A DNA stretch of 64,000 nt from Candidatus Nanopelagicales bacterium (GCA_028687755.1 JAQTZL010000002.1:368664-432663); one strand, 5' to 3'; positions 35,709 through 45,303 are shown, counted from the first letter of the stretch. The notes: generated by a model not told the origin, from the letters alone. Numbers and translations are program-made.

Positions 35709-36442
35709 CGCGAATCGCCAAACTCGCACTTGGGGTGGTGGCGCTTGTCGCTGTTGCAGTAGGCCTGATGCTCAATAATGTGCGATCACCTGACGCGTCC
35801 GGCGACCCGGCAATTTCTGCGCCAAACCCTCTAGTTGAAGCCCCGCCGGGTAATCCCGTTGTGCGCGCAATCCCAGATCGACAGTGGAAGCGGATGGTGC
35901 GGACTGGCACTTGGCGGCCTGGGTGCCCTGCAGGACGAGACGAGTTGCGACGCTTGGAGATTGACCACCTTGATTTCGATGGCGCGATCAAGCGCGGAGT
36001 GCTGGTTGTCCATCGAGACACCGTTGAGGACCTCGCCGAAATCATGGGTGAGCTCTTTGCGCAGAAGTTCCCGATTGAACGCATGACACCGTTGGAACAG
36101 TTTGGTGGCGACGTGAACGCCTCGCTTGAGGCGAACAACACTTCAGCGTTCAATTGTCGAAAGCCAGGGCAAATCAATGCACCGGTCAAGAAATCACCCC
36201 ACGCCAATGGCCGTGCAATCGACATCAATCCGGTGCAGAATCCCTGGCGCGATCCGCGATGTGGCTGCTGGAATCCAATAGGAGACAAGACGACTCGTAC
36301 CAAGGTGGGTGAAGGCGTCATTCGCAATGGCACGTTGCCGGTTCAACTATTTGAGTCCCGCGGATGGATTTGGCAGAACATCGATGTAGCCGACTACATG
36401 CACTTCGATACGGGCTACCCCTCGCGTCCGCGCGTGCGATAG
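35705..36442 (+). CDS. M15-family (VanY-like) peptidoglycan peptidase
   Basis: 245 residues from a TTG overlapping the GNAT stop. N-terminal membrane anchor (IAKLALGVVALVAVAVGLML), then an M15 zinc peptidase: SPHANGRAIDINPVQNPW holds the His and Asp zinc ligands, YMHFDTG the second His. These enzymes cut peptide bonds in peptidoglycan stems (L-Ala-D-Glu or D-Ala-D-Ala). Two Cys pairs (FNCRKP, RCGCWNP) may form disulfides, relevant beside several thiol-redox genes. Anchored outside the membrane. Confidence 0.85.
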   Translation: MTRIAKLALGVVALVAVAVGLMLNNVRSPDASGDPAISAPNPLVEAPPGNPVVRAIPDRQWKRMVRTGTWRPGCPAGRDELRRLEIDHLDFDGAIKRGVLVVHRDTVEDLAEIMGELFAQKFPIERMTPLEQFGGDVNASLEANNTSAFNCRKPGQINAPVKKSPHANGRAIDINPVQNPWRDPRCGCWNPIGDKTTRTKVGEGVIRNGTLPVQLFESRGWIWQNIDVADYMHFDTGYPSRPRVR

Positions 36443-36451
36443 CGGCAAGAA

Positions 36452-37549
36452 CTACTTGCGCAATGGCAGGGTAACCGTGAAGCGCGATCCTTTGCCGGGG
36501 CCGTCGCTGTAGGCGGTGATCTGGCCGCCATGATCTTCAATGATCGCCTGAGCAATGGTGAGCCCTAATCCGCTGCCACTGCCGTCAAAGGATGCCCGCG
36601 AGACATCCACGCGATGGAATCGCTCAAAGATGCGTTGCAGATGTTCCGCAGGGATACCGTCCCCGTCGTCTTCAACTACCAACAATGCGCGCTCGCCTTC
36701 ACGTTGTGCTGAAAGCAAGACAACGCCACCAGCCGGGGTGTGTCGAAGAGCATTGTCAAGAAGATTTGCCAGCACCTGACCGATACGCACCGTGTCGCAC
36801 CTAGTGGGCAACTCATCGACATCGAAATCTTGATTTAAGGCTGTTCCCTTAGCTGCAAACCTGGGTTGCGCAATCGCGAAGGCTGTTGCAACCAACTCGC
36901 GGACATCCACGTCCTCAAGCACCAACTCAAGCGCATGCTCCTGCGCCGCCGCTGCGACGCGTACATCCAATGCAAGGCGCCGAAGGCGAATCAGTTGTTC
37001 GCGCATGGCCTCGAATGTCTCGGCTTCAGGCTGCAGGAAACCATCCTCGATGGCGTCCACTTGTGCTTCTAGAGTCGACAGTGGAGTTCGCAGTTCGTGA
37101 GACAAGTCCGCCATCATTTGCGTCCTTACTTTGGATGCCTGCTCGAGCCGATTGCCCATTTCTCGAAGAGCGTCATACAACTGGGCCATCTCGTTGGTCA
37201 TGTGGGCAGGCGCCTGGCTATCCAACGCGCCCTGCTCTATGCGCCCTGCTACTTCCGCCAAATCTTCAAGGGGACGCGCGACTCGGCGGGCTTGAATGAG
37301 CGAGGTGATGGAGGCCACCCCAAATGAGATGAGCACCGCCAACACGCCAGCTAAGAGAAGTGATGATCCAAGGGCCTGCAAAGCATGCGCTTGGACCTCC
37401 GGATCAGTCTCCCCCGAAGAGAAGAAGTGTTGGGTGAAGATCCGAGGAGTCACCAAGGCGGAGGCGATTACGAGCGTGGCGATGCCGGTCGCGGTCACGA
37501 GTACCTGTCCGCGCAATAGCCGGCCAGTGAGACTGGGTCGACGATTCAC
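36452..37549 (-). CDS. membrane sensor histidine kinase (third system)
   Basis: 365 residues. Two membrane helices around a ~40-residue outer loop (PRIFTQHFFSSGETDPEVQA), HAMP with RRVARPLEDLAEVAGRIEQG, DHp with LSHELRTPLSTLEA, ATPase domain with QVLANLLDNALRHTP, VEDDGDGIP and SGSGLGLTIAQAII. Related to the two kinases at 33766 and 47160, but more distant and without a SHOCT gene. The start codon overlaps the regulator's stop. It lies tail to tail with the M15 gene. Confidence 0.9.
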   Translation of the reverse strand: MNRRPSLTGRLLRGQVLVTATGIATLVIASALVTPRIFTQHFFSSGETDPEVQAHALQALGSSLLLAGVLAVLISFGVASITSLIQARRVARPLEDLAEVAGRIEQGALDSQAPAHMTNEMAQLYDALREMGNRLEQASKVRTQMMADLSHELRTPLSTLEAQVDAIEDGFLQPEAETFEAMREQLIRLRRLALDVRVAAAAQEHALELVLEDVDVRELVATAFAIAQPRFAAKGTALNQDFDVDELPTRCDTVRIGQVLANLLDNALRHTPAGGVVLLSAQREGERALLVVEDDGDGIPAEHLQRIFERFHRVDVSRASFDGSGSGLGLTIAQAIIEDHGGQITAYSDGPGKGSRFTVTLPLRK

Positions 37550-38238
37550 GCGGGACCCATGCCGTATCCCACTCCGCGCACTGTGCGCACGAACCGGGAT
37601 TCTTCCGCCGTGTCGCCTAGCTTGCGCCGCAAGTTGCCGACGTGTACGTCCACAACGTGGTCATCGCCATACATATCGGCACCCCAGACCCCATCGATCA
37701 GCTGCCTCCGAGTGACGACTGCCCGCGGCCGTGCTGCCAAGATCATCAGGATCTGATATTCGGTTCGGGTGAGGTTGACTGCACGATCACCCACGCTGAC
37801 AACGCGAGCCTCTGTGTCGATGCTCAAAGAGCCGATTTCGATAGTGCGCTGGTCATTGCGCAATGCATTCGTTCGAGGCCTGCGCAGCATTGCTTTCACC
37901 CGTGCAATGAGCTCTCTGGGGGAGAATGGCTTCACGAGATAGTCATCGGCCCCAAGTGAAAGCGCCAAGACCTTGTCCACTTCATCTTCGCGCGCAGTCA
38001 ACATCACGATGTAACAATCAGAGTTTCCGCGCAACTGACGGCAAACCTCCATGCCGTCTAGGCCGGGCAACATCACATCAAGGATCACAAAATCCGGCAT
38101 GAAAGTGGCCGCGGTCTCGACTGCAGAAATCCCGTCGTGCGAGGTGCGCACTTCGTAGCCTTCGTGTTCGAGATAGCTGACGACGATCTTGGCCAGTCGT
38201 TGCTCGTCTTCTACGACAAGCACGCGGAGCGGATCCAA
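37546..38238 (-). CDS. OmpR-family response regulator (third system)
   Basis: About 230 residues from a TTG at 38238 preceded by AGAGGTGAAAG; the frame stays open to 38316. Receiver: VVEDEQRLA, phospho-Asp in VILDVMLPGLDG, MLTAREDE, DYLVKPFSPRE. Winged helix: LTRTEYQILMILAARP and RFVRTVRGVGYGM. Partner kinase follows with 4-base overlap. It is an MprA/TcrA-like pair whose signal is unknown; its presence beside the copper regulon suggests a possible second input to the same boxes. Confidence 0.88.
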   Translation of the reverse strand: MDPLRVLVVEDEQRLAKIVVSYLEHEGYEVRTSHDGISAVETAATFMPDFVILDVMLPGLDGMEVCRQLRGNSDCYIVMLTAREDEVDKVLALSLGADDYLVKPFSPRELIARVKAMLRRPRTNALRNDQRTIEIGSLSIDTEARVVSVGDRAVNLTRTEYQILMILAARPRAVVTRRQLIDGVWGADMYGDDHVVDVHVGNLRRKLGDTAEESRFVRTVRGVGYGMGPA

Positions 38239-38325
38239 TCTTTCACCTCTAACGCAACTAGGCAGCCATAAGTGTGTCATCTCCGGAGGAAGCTCCAGCC
38301 ACTTCAACGCCTGCACATAGAAACC

Positions 38326-38353
38326 TTGAGGGGATCTTGAGCAGATCTAGAAC
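38326..38353 (+). promoter_or_regulatory. three-repeat regulatory box upstream of a small membrane gene
   Basis: TTGAGGGGATCTTGAGC followed at the same 11-bp period by TAGAAC. GAGACT (38375-38380) is 32 bases after the second half-site. The first supported gene downstream is the 58-residue membrane protein at 38570; the 200 bases between hold one Cys/His-containing 63-codon frame (38389) that I could not support. Confidence 0.6.
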
Positions 38354-38569
38354 CTTTGGACGCACAAGAAGCGTGAGACTGATCAAACATGCAAATCAGA
38401 TCAATCTATTCATGCCACTGCACTGCTCATGAAAGACGACACCACAACATCTTTTGTAGGCCCGACCCAGATGAGTCCGCGTGCTTCACATATGAACTCA
38501 CTGGCGAAAGCGCAGCATCCAGGGCACTCTCGATTAGCCAAGGCGCGCCGCTACAGAAGCCCTCCTTGA

Positions 38570-38746
38570 ATGTCGCCTGATGACCACTTGACAGGCACCC
38601 TGGCGCTTATCCTCGGCCTAGCGATGTCAGTGACTCCCGCTGTATTCCTGGGTATTTATTGGGGCCCGAAGCTCTGGCGGAACCGCGGCGGCCAGAACGA
38701 GCGCTCAGCCGAAAAGCTTGCCGCAGAAAATGAAATCTCTGGCTGA
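38570..38746 (+). CDS. small single-span membrane protein (58 residues)
   Basis: ATG at 38570 preceded by CCTCCTTGA. MSPDDHLTGTLALILGLAMS, then a helix through VTPAVFLGIYWGPKLW and a charged tail (QNERSAEKLAAENEISG). One membrane helix with Pro and Trp at the boundary. It resembles the small helper peptides often found with transport systems, but no family is recognised. It is the first plausible target of the box at 38326. Confidence 0.5.
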   Translation: MSPDDHLTGTLALILGLAMSVTPAVFLGIYWGPKLWRNRGGQNERSAEKLAAENEISG

Positions 38747-38829
38747 CGTCCACCACGGTTTTACTAACACCGAAAGTGGCATCGTGACTCCCGATTGGCC
38801 GCAATTGTCTGATCCAACGACTCCAGCAC

Positions 38830-39099
38830 CTATTCATCGGCTCGCTGGTTAGGGATGACGTCGCGGTCTCGGGCGATGAAAACGAGGACCGTGACGGTCG
38901 CTAGCACGATTGCGCCTGCCATTAGGTACGCGCTGGCGACAAAGCTGGTCTCGGTGCTGGGCGAATTAGAGGTGCCTCGATTGGCAGCTCCCCAAGCCGC
39001 CATGCCAATCGCGCCTATTTCGGCCAGGACGGCCAAGGCAGTCGCGATCCATAGCACCACTCGCCAGCGCCCAATTTTTTCGCCTAGCCATGCCATCAC
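38830..39099 (-). CDS. small two-helix membrane protein
   Basis: 89 residues: helices at WRVVLWIATALAVLAEIGAI and SAYLMAGAIVLATVTVLVFI, separated by a ~25-residue polar loop; charged ends. No Cys or metal motif and no family recognised. It is isolated, convergent with the 58-residue membrane gene. Confidence 0.55.
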   Translation of the reverse strand: MMAWLGEKIGRWRVVLWIATALAVLAEIGAIGMAAWGAANRGTSNSPSTETSFVASAYLMAGAIVLATVTVLVFIARDRDVIPNQRADE

Positions 39100-39390
39100 C
39101 TCTCGGAGCTAAGACCGCATGAGTCCGCTCTTGCCCGAATATTGGTAGAGAAAACACAGGCCATTCCGCCGAACACGATCCGCAGTCGCACCTCAAGTTC
39201 CAAATTGGCAGGAGTTTTGCACCCGTCCGCGGTTCCGGCCCTGGACATCCCAATTCGGAACTCAACGGGGATCCGATGCCAGTCCGTACGCCAAGTCTTG
39301 GGCTCAGTCGCGATCGTGCGGCGGCTCTTGATGTGGGCACCCGGATCGTTAGCGATGCGATCATGCGAAGCGACTTTCTATGCGCCACGA
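39100..39390. other. spacer ahead of R2
   Basis: No supported gene. A short plus-strand stretch with PSLGLSRDRAAALDVG (near 39280) looks protein-like and may be the remains of a cassette gene that once stood before R2, as toxin-antitoxin genes stand before R1, R3 and R5. I cannot name it. Confidence 0.3.
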
Positions 39391-39522
39391 GTTTATGGAC
39401 AATGGGTGCAGACGTTGCGCTCCCTGGGGAGTGCAGAAGGGGGTGCAAGATTGAGGCTTTGTGAGGCGATCTTGCAGCCCATGCAACCCAGTGATCGCGC
39501 CCTAGAAATGTCTCCCCGCTAC
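39391..39522 (+). repeat. repeat R2: tRNA-like ~130-bp element
   Basis: Begins GTTTATGGAC (shared with R3), followed by GGGTGCAGACGTTGC, GGGGAGTGCAGAAGGGGGTGCA, GGCGATCTTGCAGCCCATGC, AACCCAGTGATCGCG, and ends TCTCCCCGCTAC. The AACCC to CCCGCTAC spacing is 25 bases, as in all five copies. GATC...GATC can pair across the CTTGC loop. Confidence 0.7.
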
Positions 39523-39527
39523 AGGAC

Positions 39528-39561
39528 AAAACGGGCATATCGGAGACGATGTGCCCGTTTT
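39528..39561 (+). terminator. hairpin after R2, probable terminator
   Basis: AAAACGGGCA / TGCCCGTTTT, ten pairs with a 14-base loop that can pair further (TAT/ATG), ending in a T-run. The stem sequence differs from those after the other repeats. The 150 bases from here to the thioredoxin-like gene hold nothing else evident. Confidence 0.65.
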
Positions 39562-39714
39562 GCATTTCCCATGAGGGATTCATCGTGCGGGAAGTAGGCG
39601 CCACCAGTTTGGCTTGGGGCCCGTCACTTCACTCAACGACGTGAAGAAAACCAGAAATCACCCAGCTACGTGGCAAGTAGCGAAGTGCGGTGTTCCTGTT
39701 GGAGACAATGTGGG

Positions 39715-40020
39715 ATGGCCACGGTGACGCTCCAGTACTTCGATGGTTGTCCGCATTGGCACGAGACTGAGGCGCTACTGCATGAAGCACTGCTCATCGT
39801 TGGCCAAGAGTATGAGCGAATCGAACTGCAGACTGTGGAGACAGTTGCTGATGCGGTCCGTGCCGGGTTCATCGGTTCGCCCACGATCCTGATTGATGGA
39901 ATGGATCCATTCGCAGTTGATGGGTCGCAGCCCGGGCTTGCCTGCAGGTTGTATTCGACGCCGGCTGGGTTGCGGGGTTGTCCAACACTTGAACAGCTGT
40001 TGACAGTGCTCAGACGGTAG
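39715..40020 (+). CDS. thioredoxin-like small protein (copy 1)
   Basis: 101 residues from the ATG at 39715. Starts MATVTLQYFDGCPHWHETEA: a thioredoxin-fold strand ending in CPHW, then IGSPTILIDGMDPFA, GLACRLYSTPAGLRGCPTLEQLL. The pattern matches small thioredoxin-like proteins found in mercury and copper clusters (alkylmercury-lyase-associated type), probably a thiol reductant or metal-handling protein of the cytoplasm. A single Cys replaces the usual CxxC, so disulfide exchange would need a second Cys (CR or GC later). Copy 2 is at 57688. Confidence 0.75.
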   Translation: MATVTLQYFDGCPHWHETEALLHEALLIVGQEYERIELQTVETVADAVRAGFIGSPTILIDGMDPFAVDGSQPGLACRLYSTPAGLRGCPTLEQLLTVLRR

Positions 40021-40153
40021 CTGTCTTGCTTACTTCACCGCTCAAGCAACGCCCCCTGGGTCTTAGAAACGCTAGCCGGAGCTTGCTAACTCGATGGGGC
40101 GTTAGATTGGTTCTTAGAGTCAGTTGCATAAGAACACTCCGGAGTGGGGCGCT

Positions 40154-42592
40154 ATGAGTGTGCGATCACCGACACCACATCTTGAAAATTCGAAATTTGT
40201 TTGCCCAATGCACCCTGAGGTCGTCGATGATCACGCGTCGGAGTGTCCGAAGTGCGGCATGGATCTCGTGCCCGCAGTCGCGCCATTCACTCAGAATGGG
40301 CTTGGCCTCGCTGGAGCAGCGTCGCCGATGTATACGTGCCCGATGCACGCGCAGATTGTTGAACCAGCGCCAGGCGATTGCCCGATCTGTGGAATGCACT
40401 TGGTGCCTATCTCAAATGGTCTGGCTCAAGGCCAAACCCACGATCCCCTTGAGACAACATCAGGTTTAGAAGTCACTCCCTCAGTACCTCTAGCTGCAGG
40501 AACGGCAACGACCTACACGTGTCCGATGCACCCCGAGATTATTCGGGATGCTCCGGGGCGCTGCCCGATCTGCGGCATGCACCTTGAACCAGTGATGCCG
40601 ACCCAAGATGACGAATCAGCGCTGCGTGAGTACCACGACATGCGTCGGCGTTTTTGGATCTCGGTGCCGCTGTCCCTGCTCACACTTTCTTTGGCCATGG
40701 TGCACTTCCCGCCGGTCCCCGATGAGTCGGCGTCCTGGGTGCAGATGGTGCTCGCCACACCTGTCGTGTTGTGGTGTGCGGGGCCATTCTTGAAATGGTC
40801 GGCGCAGTCCGTCATCAATCGTAGCCCGAACATGTGGACCCTGATCGGGCTAGGCGTGAGCGCTGCCTATCTGTACTCAGTGGCGGCGACTATCGCACCT
40901 GATGCGTTCCCGACATCGCAGATGTCAGATGGCACAGTTCCGGTGTACTTCGAGGCTGCTGCCGTGATCTGCACTCTCACACTCCTGGGCCAAGTCATGG
41001 AGTTGCGTGCACGGGCTACGACTGGTGAAGCGATCAAAGCGTTGCTGAACTTGACCCCATCCACCGCCCACCGCATCACGTCTGATGGAACTGAAGTCGA
41101 TGTCAAACTCGCCCTTGTCGAGGTCGGCGATCGCGTGCGCGTACGACCGGGCGAGAAAGTCCCGGTCGATGGCACTGTTGAATCAGGCCAGTCATCTGTA
41201 GACGAGTCGATGCTCACAGGTGAGCCAGTTCCCACGGACAAGGTCCCTGGAGACACCGTCATCGGTGGCACGGTCAACGCCAACGGAAGTCTTGTGGTGA
41301 TTGCAGCTCAAGTCGGTTCAGACACAGTTCTGGCCCGAGTGGTGGAGATGGTGGCCAAGGCACAACGGTCTAAGGCACCCATGCAGCGCTTGGCCGACAA
41401 GGTAGCTGGCGTATTCGTTATGGCTGTCATCGGCATTGCGATCGCTACGTTCATCATTTGGGGGCTCGTGGGCCCTGAGCCACGCTGGACAAATGCGCTG
41501 GTCGCCGCGGTAGCTGTTATGATCATCGCCTGCCCATGCGCCCTTGGGCTCGCCACTCCCATGTCAGTCATGATTGGCAGCGGCCTTGGCGCCCGCCACG
41601 GCGTCCTATTCAAAGATGCAGCGGCGATCGAGAAGATGCGCGAAATCGACACGCTCGTTGTCGACAAGACAGGCACGTTAACGGTAGGTCATCCCAGTGT
41701 CAGCGATGTCATCGCCGCCACGGACATCACCCGGGAACACGTATTGCGGATGGCTGCCAGTGCCAACCAGGCCAGTGAACACCCACTTGCAAGAGCCATC
41801 ACCACGGCCGCGCGAACGGAAAACGTGAGCCTGAACTACCCCCAGGATTTCGAAGCCAAGCCGGGCTATGGCGTCGCCGCACACATCGACGGTTACGACG
41901 TCCTCGTTGGTAACCGCGACCTCATGCAAATCAATGACATCACCCTGTCAGCAGACCTGACCGGGCGCGAGCCAGAAGGACAGACAGTCATCTACGTCGC
42001 AGTCGACGGCCGTCTCGAAGGCTTGATCGCGCTCACAGACGCGATCAAGGAGACCACAGCAGAAGCCGTACAAGCCCTACATCGCGACGCTATATCCATA
42101 GTCATGGCGACAGGCGATGCAGCCGGCCCAGCTCAACAAGTGGCCGAAACCCTCGGCATCGACGCCTTCCACGCAGGGGTCAAGCCGCAGGACAAACTCA
42201 CCATCATCGAAGCGCTCCAACGTGACGGCCACTTGGTGGCCATGGCCGGCGATGGCATCAATGACGCCCCCGCACTTGCCCAAGCCAACATCGGCATTGC
42301 TATGGGCACCGGCAGTGACATAGCAATTGACTCAGCGCAGATCACGTTGGTCAAGGGTGACCTGCGGGGCATCACGGCGGCTCGCAGCGTGTCGCGCGCC
42401 ACCGTGAGCAACATGAAACAGAATCTCTGGTTCGCCTTTGCGTATAACGCAGTAGGCATCCCCATCGCAGCAGGCATTCTGTATCCATTCACTGGACTCT
42501 TGCTCTCCCCAATGATTGCCGCTGCGGCCATGAGCCTGTCGAGCGTGTCGGTCATTTTGAACGCTCAGCGCTTGCGATCCGCCAAGATCTAG
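40154..42592 (+). CDS. copA: copper-exporting P1B ATPase with three N-terminal heavy-metal-binding repeats
   Basis: 812 residues from ATG 40154 (GGAG upstream; a TTG start at 40124 is possible). Three copies of the CPMHPE...CPxCGMxLxP module (about residues 15-40, 59-84 and 120-145) replace the usual HMA domains. Then come eight membrane helices with the CPC motif in [12 protein letters not shown] (~457), TGEP in the actuator, DKTGTLT (~502), SEHPLARA and [10 protein letters not shown] (~698). It exports Cu(I) using ATP. One repeat is usual for this subtype, three is unusual. It stands alone, with no visible regulatory box of the type found elsewhere. Confidence 0.92.
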   Translation: MSVRSPTPHLENSKFVCPMHPEVVDDHASECPKCGMDLVPAVAPFTQNGLGLAGAASPMYTCPMHAQIVEPAPGDCPICGMHLVPISNGLAQGQTHDPLETTSGLEVTPSVPLAAGTATTYTCPMHPEIIRDAPGRCPICGMHLEPVMPTQDDESALREYHDMRRRFWISVPLSLLTLSLAMVHFPPVPDESASWVQMVLATPVVLWCAGPFLKWSAQSVINRSPNMWTLIGLGVSAAYLYSVAATIAPDAFPTSQMSDGTVPVYFEAAAVICTLTLLGQVMELRARATTGEAIKALLNLTPSTAHRITSDGTEVDVKLALVEVGDRVRVRPGEKVPVDGTVESGQSSVDESMLTGEPVPTDKVPGDTVIGGTVNANGSLVVIAAQVGSDTVLARVVEMVAKAQRSKAPMQRLADKVAGVFVMAVIGIAIATFIIWGLVGPEPRWTNALVAAVAVMIIACPCALGLATPMSVMIGSGLGARHGVLFKDAAAIEKMREIDTLVVDKTGTLTVGHPSVSDVIAATDITREHVLRMAASANQASEHPLARAITTAARTENVSLNYPQDFEAKPGYGVAAHIDGYDVLVGNRDLMQINDITLSADLTGREPEGQTVIYVAVDGRLEGLIALTDAIKETTAEAVQALHRDAISIVMATGDAAGPAQQVAETLGIDAFHAGVKPQDKLTIIEALQRDGHLVAMAGDGINDAPALAQANIGIAMGTGSDIAIDSAQITLVKGDLRGITAARSVSRATVSNMKQNLWFAFAYNAVGIPIAAGILYPFTGLLLSPMIAAAAMSLSSVSVILNAQRLRSAKI

Positions 42593-42662
42593 AATCGCGG
42601 AGTAGCGCGCGAGGAGGGATGCCTCTAAGATGCAGCCCTTGTGCGGTTGTGAACACTGTTTC

Positions 42663-42679
42663 TTGATCGAATCTTCACA
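42663..42679 (+). promoter_or_regulatory. direct-repeat regulatory box upstream of NlpC/P60 copy 2
   Basis: TTGATCGAATCTTCACA; GAAACT (42711-42716) is 31 bases downstream. The gene starts at 42813. Confidence 0.7.
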
Positions 42680-42812
42680 GTTCGCTACGAGACTTCCCGG
42701 ATTCATTGGCGAAACTAGGGGCGAACATTTCGGGCTCCGACAGCCTGACACCGCAGAGTTGCGGTAGCCAGACAGCGTCCACAGGACACAGGTGAGACTG
42801 GAAGGACCAACT

Positions 42813-43907
42813 GTGACTCCCTTGAGCCACTTCAATCGAAGCAGGATGCTCTTTGGCGTCGTGATCCTTTCCCTTGGAGCAGGCTTGCTCGGAGTCGGAC
42901 CTGGTGTAGCAAGTCCTAAATCGGACATCGCACGGATCCAGGCACAGGTTGCCGATTTACAGCATGTCGCAGAGGGCGCGACGGAGCGGTACAACGAAGC
43001 CCGTTCTGGTCTCAACATCGTCCAGCAGAAGCTTGGAACGCTTCAGCGTCGCGCCAGCAGGCAACGAACTGAACTACAGAAATCTTCCGAGCTCATCGAC
43101 GCTCTCGCTCGCTCGGCGTACATGTCGGCGTCTTTGGACCCGTCATTGCAACTTCTACTTGCGAGTGACCCGTCAGCGTTCCTTGCCCAAGGGGCCGCAC
43201 TCAATCAATTGGCGAAGTCGCAGCAGACAATTCTTCGCAGATGGCAGACCAGCACCCTGCGACTGCGCCAAACCCAGGCTGAGGTCGCACAGCAGGTCGC
43301 TGCTGCCAAACGGTTCAACGCCGCGATGGCTTCAGCCAAGTCTGAGGCCGACACCAACTTGGGCAAGGCGCAGGCGGTGCTGGCAAAGATGACAGCTGCA
43401 CAACGCGCGCGATGGGATCGCATCAAGGCCCAGGCTCGTCAGCAGGCATTGGCCGCAGCTGCGACGGCTAAGAAACAACTTGCGGCAACTGTTCAGCGCC
43501 CAGGACGTAAGCCTGGGAAGACACCATTGGGCTACATCGGTAGCGGCCGGGCCGCCTCGGCTGTGAGGTTTGCCTTGTCCCAGGTGGGCAAGCCCTATGT
43601 GGCCGCACAGGCCGGGCCGCGATCATATGACTGCTCGGGTCTGACCTTGGCGGCATGGCGGCAAGCCGGCGTTGGACTCACGCACTACTCCAAGTCACAG
43701 TATTCACAGACTCGACGAGTGCCAGTGTCGCAGATCCGTCCGGGAGATCTCGTCTTCTACTTCGGCTCAGGGGCTCACCACGTTGGAATGTACGTCGGGA
43801 ACGGCAAAATGGTCAGCGCTTCCAATCCAGATGATGGGGTGGAACTCATAGCCTTCTTGGGGCCCTGGTATCGAGAGCGCTTCTCGGGCGTCGGGCGTGT
43901 CATCTGA
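42813..43907 (+). CDS. secreted NlpC/P60 peptidoglycan endopeptidase (copy 2)
   Basis: About 364 residues from the GTG at 42813 (GGAAGGA six bases upstream; a GTG at 42792 is also in frame). Signal peptide (LFGVVILSLGAGLLGVGPGV ASP), coiled coil of ~170 residues, a basic linker (RPGRKPGKTP), then NlpC/P60 with the Cys in SYDCSGLTLAAW, the His in GAHHVGMYVGNGKMVSA, and the ending GPWYRERFSGVGRVI shared with copy 1. Cleaves peptidoglycan peptides outside the cell. The C-terminal domains of the two copies are nearly identical while the coiled coils differ. Confidence 0.9.
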   Translation: MTPLSHFNRSRMLFGVVILSLGAGLLGVGPGVASPKSDIARIQAQVADLQHVAEGATERYNEARSGLNIVQQKLGTLQRRASRQRTELQKSSELIDALARSAYMSASLDPSLQLLLASDPSAFLAQGAALNQLAKSQQTILRRWQTSTLRLRQTQAEVAQQVAAAKRFNAAMASAKSEADTNLGKAQAVLAKMTAAQRARWDRIKAQARQQALAAAATAKKQLAATVQRPGRKPGKTPLGYIGSGRAASAVRFALSQVGKPYVAAQAGPRSYDCSGLTLAAWRQAGVGLTHYSKSQYSQTRRVPVSQIRPGDLVFYFGSGAHHVGMYVGNGKMVSASNPDDGVELIAFLGPWYRERFSGVGRVI

Positions 43908-44082
43908 TGCTCGCGGATTCCTTGTGAGTGTGCGTGTGAAGATTCTCGTCAGACCTGCTGCACCGGGCATGCTCGTGAAGGCACGAGTGTGCTCAAAGCG
44001 TCCGCGACTTCGTATGTTGCTGATCGTTGCTGCGCTTGTCGGCATTGCTGCGGTCGTTGCGTGGCGCTGGCTTGCGGGTTAG
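43897..44082 (+). CDS. possible small basic membrane protein
   Basis: 61 codons from a GTG overlapping the NlpC/P60 stop. Basic N-terminus (VRVKILVRPAAPG) and one C-terminal membrane helix (MLLIVAALVGIAAVVAWRWLAG). No motif. The overlap with the previous gene supports it; the lack of a clear ribosome site counts against it. An internal ATG start around the membrane helix is possible. Confidence 0.35.
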   Translation: MSSDARGFLVSVRVKILVRPAAPGMLVKARVCSKRPRLRMLLIVAALVGIAAVVAWRWLAG

Positions 44083-44112
44083 GTATGCGTATTCGTCTAA
44101 CGGTCACGTGTT

Positions 44113-45057
44113 CTAGCTGGCGGCTCCGACTCCAGTGAGGCGAACTTGGAAGGTTCGCCCCCCGTCGAGGGATTCCATGATCGTGTCGCCCACGAGTGCC
44201 GCAACTCGTGATCCGTCTGCGGCCAGAGCCGCGGGCTGGGCTCTCAGGCTCCCTCGCTGAATCCAGCTCGAACCACCATCGGTTGACGCGTAGACCTTTC
44301 CGTCAATGCTCGCGCCTAGTACTTGACCTCGAGTTGCAGCAAGGAGGGCCAGCAGTGGTGCGCCCGCGACCGGTGAAAATGACGCCCCAGCGTTGATGCT
44401 GCGCATGACACCGGTCTGGCTGGTACCGATCACATTTGCGTCATTTGCGGGATCCAGGGCCAAGTCGAAGAGTTCGGGTGTACCCAGTTGTTTCCAGGCA
44501 CGTCCAAGGTTTTCGGTTCGCCATAGGACGCCGTTGTTTGAGGCAAGACCCATGACAACCTTGTTCGTGGCGACGAGTCGGTGGAAGTCGACTTGCCCAC
44601 CAAGGGAAGCCTTCTTCCAGGTCTGACCCCCATTGGTGGAGATGCCAAGGCCCAGATCGTTGGGTGCATCCATTTCTGGCCCTGGGTGTCCGGAGGCCAG
44701 CCAAGTGTTGCCTGTGCGCGTAAGCCCCATGGTGTCGAAGACCTCGTCGGATACTCGCACTGGTTGGTGTCCGGGTTGCTGGCTCCAAATTCCGTCGTGG
44801 GTGCCGAAGTAGAGCTTGGCGCCGACCAGTACGAGGTTGTGGACGTGCCCCGTCAGGGAGTCCGTACTCACTGCTTCACCGCTGGCGACCGGTTCCTCTG
44901 TAGGGGACAGCGTCTGTGTTCGCGATGAAGCGGCCTCAGGCGAGGCGGGGGTGTTGCTGCCTGTGGGTGATGAGCACGCGGCCAGAAGCGTTGCGGCACC
45001 GGCCACGATCAGTAGGAGCGCTACTGCTCGCGCATGGACTCCCTGACGGCGTCTCAT
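44113..45057 (-). CDS. F510_1955-type beta-propeller lipoprotein (copy 2)
   Basis: 314 residues, the same length as copy 1. Lipobox ATLLAACSSP (Cys ~28). Asp-box repeats ISTNGGQTWKKAS, RTENLGRAWKQLG, RSINAGASFSP, YASTDGGSSWIQRG, ESLDGGRTFQVR. Probably an outward-facing propeller that binds protein or carbohydrate; no catalytic site is visible. Starts in the 4-base overlap with copZ copy 2; last gene of the DUF305-copZ-propeller operon. Unlike the first cluster there is no ATPase behind it. Confidence 0.82.
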   Translation of the reverse strand: MRRRQGVHARAVALLLIVAGAATLLAACSSPTGSNTPASPEAASSRTQTLSPTEEPVASGEAVSTDSLTGHVHNLVLVGAKLYFGTHDGIWSQQPGHQPVRVSDEVFDTMGLTRTGNTWLASGHPGPEMDAPNDLGLGISTNGGQTWKKASLGGQVDFHRLVATNKVVMGLASNNGVLWRTENLGRAWKQLGTPELFDLALDPANDANVIGTSQTGVMRSINAGASFSPVAGAPLLALLAATRGQVLGASIDGKVYASTDGGSSWIQRGSLRAQPAALAADGSRVAALVGDTIMESLDGGRTFQVRLTGVGAAS

Positions 45058-45272
45058 GGTGCAGTCAGGATGTAGCCGGCTTTTTCAATTGCCGGCTGAA
45101 GATCAGCGGCCGTCAGCGATTGCCTACTTTGCACGTGCACGTGCGAGTTTTCGCCTGGCTGTAGGTTCACCTCGACCCGCGTCACTCCTTCAATCTTGGT
45201 GACTTCCTCGATGACGGAATTCACGCAGTGGCTACAGGTCATGCCCTGCACGTCAATCACGAGTTTATTCAT
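45054..45272 (-). CDS. copZ: CopZ-like copper chaperone (copy 2)
   Basis: 72 residues from the ATG at 45272 (AGAAGG upstream; frame open to 45299). HMA domain with GMTCSHC and EGVTRVEVNLQPGENS. Cu(I) carrier to ATPases or regulators. Between DUF305 copy 4 and the propeller gene, as in the first cluster. Confidence 0.9.
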   Translation of the reverse strand: MNKLVIDVQGMTCSHCVNSVIEEVTKIEGVTRVEVNLQPGENSHVHVQSRQSLTAADLQPAIEKAGYILTAP

Positions 45273-45303
45273 GGTCAGCCCTTCTCGTTCGAGTTCCAAC
45301 TAT

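Noticed and set aside
39276..39464. Plus-strand frame running into R2 as a protein gene
   Set aside because: It runs into the repeat, which has the same form elsewhere outside any gene; only a short stretch before it looks coding.
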